A stretch of 64,000 nt of DNA from positions 124,001-188,000 of the forward strand of contig NZ_JABBPE010000008.1 of the NCBI RefSeq assembly GCF_012927455.1. The letters are read 5' to 3'. The notes under the pieces were generated by a model. It had not been told where the DNA came from. It did not search any database and saw only the letters and a program-made list of their open reading frames with translations. This stretch comes from Polaromonas sp. Its GTDB lineage: Bacteria > Pseudomonadota > Gammaproteobacteria > Burkholderiales > Burkholderiaceae_C. Positions 26,297-35,651 of this stretch are shown here, piece after piece (position 1 is the first letter of the stretch; each line of letters opens with the position of its first letter). The position numbers were made by a program, and so were the translations under genes.

Positions 26297-27202
26297 ATGA
26301 CTTCCCAAGCCCTGAACATCGGCTTCATCGGCCTCGGCATCATGGGCGCGCCCATGGCCGGCCAACTGATCAAGGCCGGCCACCAGCTTTTTGTCTACAC
26401 ACGCGGCAAAACGCCCGAGACCATTGCGACCAGCAACGCGACACCCTGCGCCAGCGGCCAGCAGGTGGCAGAACGCGCTGACCTCATCATCCTGATGGTG
26501 CCCGACACGCCCGATGTCGAGGCCGCGCTATTCGCCGAGCATGGCATTGCCGCCGGTCTGAGCAAGGGCAAGACGGTGGTCGACATGAGCTCGATCTCGC
26601 CGATTGCCACCAAAACCTTTGTGCAAAAAATCAATGCGCTGGGCTGCGACTACCTCGACGCGCCGGTCTCGGGCGGCGAAGTCGGCGCAAAAAACGCCAC
26701 GCTGTCGATCATGGTCGGCGGCCCGGAAGCGGTGTTCGAGCGCGTCAAGCCGGTGTTCGAACTGATGGGCAAGAACATCACGCTGGTTGGTGGCAATGGC
26801 GACGGCCAGACCGCCAAGGTCGCCAACCAGATCATCGTCGCGCTGAACATCGAAGCGGTGGCCGAGGCGCTGCTGTTTGCCGCGCGCGCCGGCGCAGACC
26901 CGGCGCGCGTGCGCCAGGCGCTGATGGGCGGATTTGCCGCGTCAAAAATTCTTGAGGTGCATGGCGAGCGCATGGTCAAGCGCACTTTTGACCCGGGCTT
27001 TCGCATCGAGCTGCATCAGAAAGATTTGAACCTGGCGCTGTCCAGTGCCCGCGCGCTCGGCGTTTCGCTGCCCAACACCGCGATGGCGCAAGAATTGTTC
27101 AACTCCTGCGCGGCGCATGGCGGCAAGGCCTGGGACCACTCTGCGATGGTGCGGGCGCTCGAAAATATGGCGAACTTCGAGATTGGCCAGCGGACGGCTT
27201 GA
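26297..27202 (+). CDS. glxR: 2-Hydroxy-3-oxopropionate (tartronate semialdehyde) reductase
   Basis: This 301-residue beta-hydroxyacid dehydrogenase reduces tartronate semialdehyde to glycerate. It has the NAD-binding motif GFIGLGIMGAPMAG, the substrate motif DAPVSGGEVGA, and catalytic Lys in GDGQTAKVANQI. The ATG at 26297 follows AAGGAAA; the open frame runs back to 26096 only inside hyi. With gcl and hyi it forms the glycerate pathway. A glycerate kinase, needed next, is not in the window. Confidence 0.94.
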   Translation: MTSQALNIGFIGLGIMGAPMAGQLIKAGHQLFVYTRGKTPETIATSNATPCASGQQVAERADLIILMVPDTPDVEAALFAEHGIAAGLSKGKTVVDMSSISPIATKTFVQKINALGCDYLDAPVSGGEVGAKNATLSIMVGGPEAVFERVKPVFELMGKNITLVGGNGDGQTAKVANQIIVALNIEAVAEALLFAARAGADPARVRQALMGGFAASKILEVHGERMVKRTFDPGFRIELHQKDLNLALSSARALGVSLPNTAMAQELFNSCAAHGGKAWDHSAMVRALENMANFEIGQRTA

Positions 27203-27224
27203 GCCGAGTCGCTGACCGCATCGC

Positions 27225-27737
27225 TCAAAGAAAGCGCTCAAGCAGGCGGCGTGAAGCGCGGTCCAGCGCACTGATGTCGGGCACGCTGTACTGCACGCCT
27301 TGCCCGCCGGCAATCAGCAGGGCGTTACGCCCGAGCCGACGTATGTCTTCTTCACCCTTGAGCACGAAAGTCGTGTCGCCCCGGTCGGTTTCCACCGCCC
27401 AGATGCTGGGGGTGGCAAAGGTTGAAACGCTTTTCAGCCGCGTGATCTCGGGCACAAAGTCGCGCAGTGCCAGTTCTTCCTGCAGCAGCGCGCGCAGTGC
27501 GTCTGGCAAAGCCTGCAGCTGCTCTATCCAGGCCAGCTCGTGGCCTTCGGTGCTGACCAGTGAAATGCCTTCGTCCGGCGCGGCCAGGGGAAAGGCCCGC
27601 ACCGGCACCACACCGGCGTGCGCTTCGCCATCAGCGCCTGTGAACAGCAGCCGGCCAGAGGCCTGGCGCTGCAGCTGAAAGACCGGGGGAAGCGAGGGTA
27701 GTGCGGGAAGGGTCGCAGCAGAATGGATCATGTTCAT
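27225..27737 (-). CDS. DUF1854 protein associated with cyanophycin metabolism
   Basis: This 170-residue cytoplasmic protein of the DUF1854 family has hallmark stretches VPVRAFPLAAPDEGISLV, GHELAWIEQL, LQEELALRDFVPEI and TDRGDTTFVLKGEEDIRRL. The family is found next to cyanophycin synthetase and an unusual ABC transporter. Its start overlaps the stop of that transporter gene by 4 bp (ATGA), so the two are translationally coupled. Biochemical function is unknown. Confidence 0.9.
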   Translation of the reverse strand: MNMIHSAATLPALPSLPPVFQLQRQASGRLLFTGADGEAHAGVVPVRAFPLAAPDEGISLVSTEGHELAWIEQLQALPDALRALLQEELALRDFVPEITRLKSVSTFATPSIWAVETDRGDTTFVLKGEEDIRRLGRNALLIAGGQGVQYSVPDISALDRASRRLLERFL

Positions 27738-30118
27738 GGGTTGCCTGCCTGTTGGGCCGCATGCTGGGCGATATGGGCCAGCCGCGACGTGGCCTGCGCG
27801 ATGCGGCTGGCCTCGGTTTCAAGGTTATCGCCTTCGCTGTCGACCTGCCGCGCCTGCGCTTCGTAGAGCCGCCAGTAATGCCCCTGGCGCGCCATCAGTT
27901 CATCGTGCGGCCCGACCTCCACCACCTGGCCACGGTCCATCACCACCAGCCGGTCGGCCTTGTGCAGAGTGGACAGGCGGTGGGCGATGGCAATCGTGGT
28001 GCGGCCCTGAACCAGGTTGTCGAGCGCGCGCTGGATTTCCTTTTCGGTCTCGGTGTCCACCGACGAGGTGGCTTCGTCCAGGATCAGGATGCGCGGGTCA
28101 ATCAGCAAGGCGCGCGCAATCGAAATGCGCTGGCGTTCACCACCCGACAGACCCTGGCCGCGCTCGCCCACCAGTGAGTCGTAACCCTGGGCCAGGCGCA
28201 GGATGAATTCATGCGCATGGGCGGCGCGCGCCGCCGCCACAATGTCGGCGCGCGTGGCGCCGGGCTTGCCGTAGGCGATGTTTTCCGCGATGGTGCCAAA
28301 AAACAGAAAAGGCTCTTGCAGCACCAGCCCGATGTTGCGGCGGTAGTCGGCCACTGCAAAACGCCGGATGTCGGTGCCGTCCACGCTGATGGTGCCGTCG
28401 GTCACGTCATAAAAACGGCACAGCAGGTTGACCAGTGTGCTTTTGCCCGAGCCGCTGTGGCCGACCAGGCCAATCATCTCGCCGGGCCGTATCTGCAGAT
28501 CAAGGCCGCGAATGACGGAGCGGTTGCCATAGCGAAAGCCCAAACCTTTCATCTCGATGCGCCCCTGCAGCGCGCCTATCTTCACCGGCTGGACCGCCTC
28601 GGGCACGTTGGAGACATGGTCAAGAATGTCAAAGATGCGCTTGGCGCCGGCCGCCGCCTTTTGCGTCACCGAGACAATCCGGCTCATGGAATCGAGCCGG
28701 CCATAAAAGCGGCCGATATAGGCGATAAAGGCGGTCAGCACGCCGACGGTGATCTGCTGGCGCGACACCAGCCAGATGCCAAAGGCCCACACCACCAGCA
28801 GGCCGATTTCCGTTAGCAGTGATACCGTGGGCGTGAACAGCGACCAGGTCTTGTTGAGCTTGTCGTTGGCCGCCAGATTGAGCTGGTTGACCTCGCGAAA
28901 GCGCTGGGCTTCGCGCTTTTCCTGGGCAAAGGCCTTGACCACGCGGATGCCGGGAATCGTGTCGGCCAGCACATTGGTCACATCGGACCAGACACGGTCA
29001 ATTTTCTCAAAACCGGTGCGCAGCTTGTCGCGCACCACATGAATCATCCAGGCAATAAACGGCAAGGGCAAAAACGTCACCACGGCCAGCCACGGGTTGA
29101 CAGAAAACAAGATGACGGCGGTCATGCCAATCATCAGCACGTCGGTGGCAAAGTCCAGCGCGTGCAGCGACAGGAAGACGCAGATGCGGTCAGTCTCAGA
29201 GCCGATGCGCGACATCAAATCGCCAGTCCGCTTGCCACCAAAGTAATCGAGCGACAGCTCCAGCAGATGGTCAAACGTGGCCGTGCGCAGGTCGGCGCCT
29301 ATGCGCTCGGACACCAGCGCCAGCATATAAGTGCGCGCCCAATTGAGGGCCCAGCCGAGCACCGCCGCACCGAGCAGGCCGCCCAGAATCAAGCCCACCT
29401 TGCCGGGCTCGATTTGCTGGCCGTTCTGGAACGGAATCAGGATGTCGTCCATCAGCGGGATGGTCAGGTAAGGCGGCACCAGCGTGGCCGCAGTCGATGC
29501 CAGCGTCAGCAAAAACCCGGCCAGCAGCTGGTAGCGGTAAGGCTGGGCAAAACGCCACAGCCGCAGCAGCACCCAGGTGGAGGGCGGCGTGTGCTGCTCA
29601 CGGGCGCAGGCCGGGCATTCCTCAGTGTCGGGGGGCAGCGGCAAATCGCATTCCGGGCACAAGGCGACTTCTTCGGCCGGCGACTGCTGCGGATCTGCCG
29701 GGCTTGCAGCGGCCGGGGCGTCGGCGCGGGCCAGTGCTTGCTGCTGAACAAACAGCCGCACCAGGCGCCGCGCTTGCACGTTGACCGCAAGGGTGAAGCG
29801 CCAGCTGGCAAGCCGCTGGTGCGCGTCACACAGTTCCAGCGTGCCCACGCCGGCATGGTCAAAATGGCGCAGCGCCAGCCCGGCTGCCGGGCCGTCGGCC
29901 GCGCCCAGCAAGGGCCAGCTGCTCCATTCGCCTTGCGGCCCGCGCGCCAGCAGGCGGCGATCTGTCAGGGCCAGCAGACCTTCGGCAAAGCGAAGTTGCT
30001 GGTCCAGGTCAACCACCAGGGTGCACAGAACGTTTTCCTGAGTTGCAAGTTGTGAACGTAGCCCTGCCAGCGCAGGGTCATTAGGAACGGCGTCGTCCAC
30101 TGGGTGGTTATGTTGCAT
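27734..30118 (-). CDS. ABC transporter (permease-ATPase) of the cyanophycin locus
   Basis: This 794-residue half-transporter has three parts. Residues 1 to about 150 are a non-classical soluble domain, followed by a zinc-ribbon-like CPEC...CPAC (Cys154, 157, 168, 171). A six-helix exporter membrane domain follows, then an ATPase domain with Walker A GHSGSGKST, signature LSGGERQR, Walker B ILILDEATS and the H-loop IAHRLS. ATG 30118 follows AGGAA; the longer frame to 30367 lacks support. It is divergent from cphA' and coupled to DUF1854. Exporter-type fold, but what it moves (precursors, dipeptides or a regulator) is not known. Confidence 0.92.
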   Translation of the reverse strand: MQHNHPVDDAVPNDPALAGLRSQLATQENVLCTLVVDLDQQLRFAEGLLALTDRRLLARGPQGEWSSWPLLGAADGPAAGLALRHFDHAGVGTLELCDAHQRLASWRFTLAVNVQARRLVRLFVQQQALARADAPAAASPADPQQSPAEEVALCPECDLPLPPDTEECPACAREQHTPPSTWVLLRLWRFAQPYRYQLLAGFLLTLASTAATLVPPYLTIPLMDDILIPFQNGQQIEPGKVGLILGGLLGAAVLGWALNWARTYMLALVSERIGADLRTATFDHLLELSLDYFGGKRTGDLMSRIGSETDRICVFLSLHALDFATDVLMIGMTAVILFSVNPWLAVVTFLPLPFIAWMIHVVRDKLRTGFEKIDRVWSDVTNVLADTIPGIRVVKAFAQEKREAQRFREVNQLNLAANDKLNKTWSLFTPTVSLLTEIGLLVVWAFGIWLVSRQQITVGVLTAFIAYIGRFYGRLDSMSRIVSVTQKAAAGAKRIFDILDHVSNVPEAVQPVKIGALQGRIEMKGLGFRYGNRSVIRGLDLQIRPGEMIGLVGHSGSGKSTLVNLLCRFYDVTDGTISVDGTDIRRFAVADYRRNIGLVLQEPFLFFGTIAENIAYGKPGATRADIVAAARAAHAHEFILRLAQGYDSLVGERGQGLSGGERQRISIARALLIDPRILILDEATSSVDTETEKEIQRALDNLVQGRTTIAIAHRLSTLHKADRLVVMDRGQVVEVGPHDELMARQGHYWRLYEAQARQVDSEGDNLETEASRIAQATSRLAHIAQHAAQQAGNP

Positions 30119-30453
30119 TGTGTTTATAAATTCCTGGCGTCCAGTACCTGGCATGGCCTTTTCGGGCGGCTGCAGGTCCAGCGCCGGCAGAAGTTGAAAC
30201 GGCGCACAATTCGGGCCGGATCGTGCATTTTCGCCGAAGCTGGCAGCTGGCGGCTTTTGTGCACTCCGCCGCGCCTGGCGAAGCGGTTTAAGCTGCAACA
30301 ATTGCGCTTGACCCGCTGCCCCCTCCCAACTGCGGTAATCCCGCACAGCGAGACAGTCAGAGCCCACCCCTCATACCCCTACCGGCGCATCAACAGTCCG
30401 GACTTAAAAGCTAGCACCGGCACCGCCGGTTGACCTCGAAAACTCTGCAGAAC
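30119..30453. other. Divergent promoter region, ABC transporter / cyanophycin synthetases
   Basis: This 335-bp spacer between oppositely transcribed units must contain both promoters. An imperfect palindrome GCGCCGG...CGGCGC lies near 30180-30204. No confident promoter or operator was defined. Confidence 0.4.
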
Positions 30454-32697
30454 ATGAGCAAACAGGACGACATCACGCTGCTGCGTATCAATTACTTGCG
30501 CGGCCCCAACATCTGGACGTACCGACCGGTCCTTGAGGTATGGCTGGACCTGGGGGCGCTGGAGGACTTTCCCACCGACCAGTTGCCGGGCTTCAATGAC
30601 CGGCTGGTCGCCTTGCTACCGGCCTTGCGCGAGCACCACTGCGGCATCGGCGAGCGCGGCGGCTTTTTGCAGCGGCTGCAGGAAGGCACCTGGCTGGGTC
30701 ACGTACTCGAGCATGTGGTGATCGAGCTGCTCAATCTGTCTGGCATGCCGACCGGCTTTGGCCAGACCCGCAGCACCTCGCAACGCGGCATTTACCGCAT
30801 GGTGTTTCGCGCCAGAGACGAGCAGGTGGCGCGCACGGCGCTGGCCGAGGGCCACCAGCTGCTGATGGCGGTCCTCCACGACCTGCCCGACAAGCCCTAC
30901 AGCCCAGCGGACGTGCAGGCTGCCGCCGACAGAATTCGCAACCAGGTCGATGACTGCTACCTCGGACCCAGCACCGCCGCCATCGTGGTGGCTGCCACCG
31001 CCAGGGGCATTCCACACATCCGCCTGAATGACGGCAACCTGGTGCAGCTGGGCTATGGCGCCAGCCAGCGCCGCATCTGGACCGCCGAGACCGAATTCAC
31101 CAGCGCGATTGCAGAGGGCATTGCCCACGACAAGGATCTGACCAAAAACCTGCTGGCCACCTGCGGCGTGCCGGTACCCGAAGGCGAAATAGTCAGCAGC
31201 GCGGCGCAGGCCTGGGTCGCCGCACAAGACATCGGCTTGCCGGTGGTCGTCAAGCCATCTGACGGCAACCATGGCCGCGGCGTGTCGCTGGACCTGAAAA
31301 CGCAAGCTGAAGTGGAGGCCGCCTTTGAGGTGGCGCAGCGCCATGGCAGCGAAGTCATGGTCGAACGCTTTGTGCGTGGCAATGAACACCGACTGCTGGT
31401 GGTGGGTGGCCGCGTGGTGGCTGCGGCGCGCGGCGAAGCCGCCTGGATCACCGGCGACGGCAGCTCGAGCGTGCTGCAGCTGGTTGACGCGCAGCTCAAC
31501 ACCAACCCCAGGCGCGGCGTCGGCGAAGACTTTCCGCTGAGCCGGATCAATACCGAGACGGACGGCGCCATCGTGCTGGATCTGCAGCGCCAGGGCCTGA
31601 GTCCCGAGGCGATACCGGCCGCTGGCCGCGACGTGCTGATCCAGCGCAACGGCAATGTCGCCATCGACTGCACCGACGAAGTTCATCCCGAGGTGGCGCA
31701 TATCGTGGCGCTGGCAGCGCGCGTGGTCGGCCTGGACGTGGCCGGCATTGATGTGGTGGCGCAAGACATCGCGCAACCGCTGCATGGGCAGGGCGGCGCG
31801 ATTGTCGAGGTCAACGCCGGCCCCGGACTGCTGATGCACCTCAAGCCGGCCGAAGGCGCACCGCGCCCGGTCGGCCGCGCGATCTGCGAACACCTGTTCC
31901 CCGTCAGCGCCGACAGTGCCGATAGCCCGGACGACGGCCGTACCGGCCGCATTCCCGTCGTCGGCATCGCCGGGTCCGAGGGCACCCAGTGCGTGGCGCG
32001 GCTGGTAGCCTGGCTGCTGCACCTGTCGGGCCGTTACACCGGCCTGGCCTGTCGCGACGGCCTGTTTCTGGACCAGCGCTGCGTCGACCACGCCGACTGC
32101 ACGAATTGGGAAGCCGGCCAGCGCCTGCTCATGAACCGGGCGGTGCAGGCCGCCGTGTTTGAAAACGGCGCTGACACTATTTTGCGCAGCGGTCTGCCTT
32201 ACGACCGTTGCCAGGTCGCCGTCGTGACCGATCTGTACGGCGCCGAAGCCCTGGCCGAATTCGACATCCTTGAGGACGAGCAGATGTACAAGGTGATGCG
32301 CTCGCCGGTGGACGTGGTGCTGCCCGGCGGCGCCGCCGTGCTCAATGCCGACCATGCGCTGCTGGTGGAGATGAAAGCGCTGTGCGATGGCGAAGTGATT
32401 TTCTACAGCAGCGATCCCGATGCGCCGGCGATTGCAGCGCACCGCGCCGACAACGGCCGCGCCCTCTTCGTGCGCCGGGACCAAGTGGTATTGGCCAACG
32501 GCGCCACACAAACCGTGTTGTCCGGGCTGGGCAAGCTGAGCAGCTGGCGCGAACGACACGCGCACCACAAGATTTCCGAAAATACGCTGTTGGCAGCCAT
32601 AGGCACCGCCTGGGCCCTCGGCATTCCGCTCAAGCTGATCAGTGCCGGCATGGAAGCCTTCGAACTCAATGAAAAACCTGCCGGGAGGGCAGCCTGA
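30454..32697 (+). CDS. cphA': Cyanophycin synthetase-like protein with degenerate Mur-ligase part (CphA')
   Basis: This 747-residue paralogue of the gene that follows has an intact N-domain (RGPNIWTYRPVLEV) and ATP-grasp domain (LPVVVKPSDGNHGRGV, VEVNAGPGLLMH). The Mur-ligase part is altered. Where CphA has GTNGKTTTT, this protein has GIAGSEGTQ (504-512), so the P-loop Lys and Thr are missing. The C-terminal lobe, with its HNPDAMRAL-type segment, is absent, which makes the protein about 125 residues shorter. It should still form peptide bonds through ATP-grasp but not add Arg by the Mur-ligase route. The layout recalls CphA2, which joins beta-Asp-Arg dipeptides. Whether it does so here is open. 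It overlaps cphA by one base. Confidence 0.9.
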   Translation: MSKQDDITLLRINYLRGPNIWTYRPVLEVWLDLGALEDFPTDQLPGFNDRLVALLPALREHHCGIGERGGFLQRLQEGTWLGHVLEHVVIELLNLSGMPTGFGQTRSTSQRGIYRMVFRARDEQVARTALAEGHQLLMAVLHDLPDKPYSPADVQAAADRIRNQVDDCYLGPSTAAIVVAATARGIPHIRLNDGNLVQLGYGASQRRIWTAETEFTSAIAEGIAHDKDLTKNLLATCGVPVPEGEIVSSAAQAWVAAQDIGLPVVVKPSDGNHGRGVSLDLKTQAEVEAAFEVAQRHGSEVMVERFVRGNEHRLLVVGGRVVAAARGEAAWITGDGSSSVLQLVDAQLNTNPRRGVGEDFPLSRINTETDGAIVLDLQRQGLSPEAIPAAGRDVLIQRNGNVAIDCTDEVHPEVAHIVALAARVVGLDVAGIDVVAQDIAQPLHGQGGAIVEVNAGPGLLMHLKPAEGAPRPVGRAICEHLFPVSADSADSPDDGRTGRIPVVGIAGSEGTQCVARLVAWLLHLSGRYTGLACRDGLFLDQRCVDHADCTNWEAGQRLLMNRAVQAAVFENGADTILRSGLPYDRCQVAVVTDLYGAEALAEFDILEDEQMYKVMRSPVDVVLPGGAAVLNADHALLVEMKALCDGEVIFYSSDPDAPAIAAHRADNGRALFVRRDQVVLANGATQTVLSGLGKLSSWRERHAHHKISENTLLAAIGTAWALGIPLKLISAGMEAFELNEKPAGRAA

Positions 32698-35312
32698 TGG
32701 ACGTGTCGCGTATCAGGGCCTTGCGTGGCCCCAACCTGTGGAGCCGCCACACCGCGCTCGAAGCCGTCGTGGCCTGCAGCGCCGCCGAGCGTTCTGTCGA
32801 CGCCCTGCCCGGTTTCGAGCCACGTGTGCGCGCGCTCTTCCCCGCCATGGGCGCGCTGCGCCAGACCGGCCACGCCGGCCCGGTGTCGCTGGCCCATGTG
32901 CTGGAAGCGGCGGCGCTTGAATTGCAGGCCGCTGCAGGCTGCCCCGTCACCTTCAGTCACACCGAGGTCACGTTCGAGGCGGGCATTTATCAGGTCGTGG
33001 TCGAGTACAGCGAAGAGGCGGTGGGCCGCCTGGCGCTCGAGCTGGCGCAGGCGCTGGTGCAGGCCGCCCTCAATGACATTAGCGACGGCGCGTTTGATCT
33101 GGAGCAAGCGATTGCCCAACTGCGCGCGCTCGATGAAGACGAACGGCTCGGGCCCAGCACCGGGGCGATTGTTGATGCGGCAGTGGCGCGCGGCATTCCG
33201 TACCGCCGTCTGACCAAGGGCAGCATGGTGCAGTTTGGCTGGGGCGCGCACCAGCGACGCATTCAGGCCGCAGAACTTGACGCCACCAGCGCCGTCGCCG
33301 AAGCCATCGCGCAGGACAAGGACCTCACCAAAAAACTGCTGCGCGCTGCAGGCGTACCGGTGCCTTTGGGCCGGCCGGTCACAGACATCGACGACGCCTG
33401 GGCCGCTGCCCAGCAGATCGGCATGCCGGTCGCGGTCAAGCCGCAAGATGGCAATCAGGGCAAGGGCGTGACCGTCAATGTCGCCAGCCACGAGCACATG
33501 ACCATCGCCTACCAGGCGGCAGCCGAGCATGGCGCGGTGATGGTCGAAAAGTTTTTGCCGGGCAGCGACTTCCGCCTGCTGGTGGTGGGCGACAAGCTGG
33601 TGGCGGCGTCGCGACGCGAGCCGCCGCAGGTGGTGGGTGACGGCAAGCACAGCGTGCGCGAACTGGTGGACATCGTCAACCTGGACCCACGGCGCGGCGA
33701 AGGCCATGCCACCTCCCTGACCAAAATCCGCTTTGACGACATCGCCGTGGCGCAGCTGGCCGCGCAGTCGCTCATGCCCGACGCGATTCCGGCCAAGGGG
33801 CGCCGCGTTGTTCTGCGCAACAACGCCAACCTGAGCACCGGCGGCACCGCCACCGACGTCACCGACGACGTGCACCCCGCTGTAGCCGCGCGTGCCGTGG
33901 CGGCGGCGCAGATGGTCGGCCTGCACATCTGCGGCGTCGATATGGTGTGCGAAAGCATTCACCGGCCGCTGGAAACGCAAAGCGGTGGCGTGGTCGAGGT
34001 CAATGCCGCGCCCGGCTTGCGCATGCACCTGTCGCCGTCCTATGGCAAGGGCCGCGCCGTCGGCGTCGCCATGATCAATGAGCTGTTCCCGCCCGGCCAT
34101 GACGGCCGCGTGCCGGTGATTGCCGTGACCGGCACCAACGGCAAGACCACCACGACGCGGCTGATTGCCCACCTGCTGGCGGCGCACGGGCTGCGCACCG
34201 GCATGACCAACACCGACGGCGTCTACATCAATGGCCGGCAGACCGACAGCGGCGATTGCAGCGGGCCCAAAAGCGCGCGCAATGTGCTGATGCACCCCGA
34301 TGTGGATGCCGCGGTGTTTGAAATTGCGCGCGGCGGCGTGCTGCGCGAAGGCTTGGGCTTTGACCGTTGCCAGGTGGCAGTGGTCACCAACATCGGCAGC
34401 GGCGACCATCTGGGGCTGAACTTCATTACCAGCGTGGAAGACCTTGCGGTGCTCAAGCGCGTGGTCGTGCAAAACGTCGCGCCCAACGGTTATGCGGTAC
34501 TCAACGCGGCCGACCCCATGGTCACGGACATGGCCCCGAGTTGCCCCGGCAAGGTGATTTTTTTCGCCGCCGACCGGCATCACCCGCTGATGGCGACGCA
34601 CCGGGCGCAGGGCAAGCGCGTTGTCTATGTGGCCGGGCCCCTGCTGGTTGCCGCTGAAGGCGCCTGGGTTGAGCGCATTGCGCTACACACCATTCCGGTC
34701 ACGCGCGACGGCAGCATCGGCTTTCAGGTTGAAAACGTCATGGCTGCCGTGGCAGCGGCGTGGGCCGTGGATATCGGCTGGGACGCCATCAAAAGCGGGC
34801 TGGCGAGCTTTGTCAACGACGCACACAACGCCCCGGGCCGCTTCAATGTGATGGACTACCGTGGCGCCACGGTGATTGCCGACTACGGCCACAACCCCGA
34901 CGCCATGCGCGCCCTGGTAGCGGCCGTGGACGCCATGCCGGCGACGACCGGACAGCGCCGCAGCGTGGTGATCAGCGGTGCCGGCGACCGGCGCGACAGC
35001 GACATCCGCGACCAGACAGTGATTCTCGGCGCCGCCTTTGACGATGTCATTCTTTACCAGGATGCGGCCCAGCGCGGCCGCGCCGACGGCGAAGTGTTGG
35101 CGCTACTGCGCGCCGGTCTGGAAGGCCCCGACCAGCCCAGCCGCACCCGACGCATCGATGAAATTCGCGGCGAGTTCCTGGCCATTGACACGGCGCTGGC
35201 CCGCCTGCAGCCCGGTGACTTGTGCCTGATCCTGGTCGACCAGGTGCAGGAAGCACTGGCCCACCTGGCCACGCGTGTGAAGGAAGCCAAGGAGCCAGCG
35301 AGCGTGCCCTGA
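32697..35312 (+). CDS. cphA: Cyanophycin synthetase
   Basis: This 871-residue enzyme makes the Asp-Arg polymer cyanophycin from Asp and Arg with ATP. It has an N-domain (LRGPNLWSRHTALEA), an ATP-grasp domain (MPVAVKPQDGNQGKGV, then VEVNAAPGLRMH) for Asp addition, and a complete Mur-ligase-like domain with P-loop GTNGKTTTT (479-487) and C-terminal lobe (VIADYGHNPDAM) for Arg addition. Its start shares a base with the cphA' stop (TGATG) and GGGAGGG serves as ribosome site. Cyanophycinase and isoaspartyl dipeptidase genes are not in the window. Confidence 0.96.
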   Translation: MDVSRIRALRGPNLWSRHTALEAVVACSAAERSVDALPGFEPRVRALFPAMGALRQTGHAGPVSLAHVLEAAALELQAAAGCPVTFSHTEVTFEAGIYQVVVEYSEEAVGRLALELAQALVQAALNDISDGAFDLEQAIAQLRALDEDERLGPSTGAIVDAAVARGIPYRRLTKGSMVQFGWGAHQRRIQAAELDATSAVAEAIAQDKDLTKKLLRAAGVPVPLGRPVTDIDDAWAAAQQIGMPVAVKPQDGNQGKGVTVNVASHEHMTIAYQAAAEHGAVMVEKFLPGSDFRLLVVGDKLVAASRREPPQVVGDGKHSVRELVDIVNLDPRRGEGHATSLTKIRFDDIAVAQLAAQSLMPDAIPAKGRRVVLRNNANLSTGGTATDVTDDVHPAVAARAVAAAQMVGLHICGVDMVCESIHRPLETQSGGVVEVNAAPGLRMHLSPSYGKGRAVGVAMINELFPPGHDGRVPVIAVTGTNGKTTTTRLIAHLLAAHGLRTGMTNTDGVYINGRQTDSGDCSGPKSARNVLMHPDVDAAVFEIARGGVLREGLGFDRCQVAVVTNIGSGDHLGLNFITSVEDLAVLKRVVVQNVAPNGYAVLNAADPMVTDMAPSCPGKVIFFAADRHHPLMATHRAQGKRVVYVAGPLLVAAEGAWVERIALHTIPVTRDGSIGFQVENVMAAVAAAWAVDIGWDAIKSGLASFVNDAHNAPGRFNVMDYRGATVIADYGHNPDAMRALVAAVDAMPATTGQRRSVVISGAGDRRDSDIRDQTVILGAAFDDVILYQDAAQRGRADGEVLALLRAGLEGPDQPSRTRRIDEIRGEFLAIDTALARLQPGDLCLILVDQVQEALAHLATRVKEAKEPASVP

Positions 35313-35651
35313 GCTGATCGACTTCGGTCAGATTTGCGGGACAGCCTTTCGGCCCGCACCGAAAAGCCTGCCAGGACCAAAATTCCAGGAAAACGTGGCT
35401 GTAGCCCATATAAATCGGGCGCTGACAGCTATTTTTTTCATAGCAAATAAAACGCACATCAGCGTTCGTACCGACCCATGAACTGCCGTAACACAGGCTG
35501 TGCAGCAACCCAAGCAGGCGGTCGCGAGATCTGCCTGAAAGATTTGTCCTACAACCAAACAGGCGAGTAGCACAGGGTAACTGCCCCATTGTCTTGCACT
35601 CCAAACGGGTTTGCTGCCGCACACTTATTGCTCATAAACAGAAGAGTAAGG
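35313..35651. other. Spacer after cphA
   Basis: This 339-bp spacer holds repeat copy 5 (35398-35446) and no supported gene. The right end presumably carries the promoter of the small secreted protein. Confidence 0.4.
35398..35446 (+). repeat. Dispersed 50-bp repeat, copy 5
   Basis: CTGTAGCCCATATA, CGGGCGCTGA, core GCTATTTTTTTCATAGC. Forward orientation, 86 bp after cphA. Confidence 0.85.

Noticed and set aside
30616-34601. Long minus-strand frames (650 and 732 codons) opposite cphA' and cphA
   Set aside because: Both are exact shadows of the two synthetases. The composition is antisense-like and no motif is visible.
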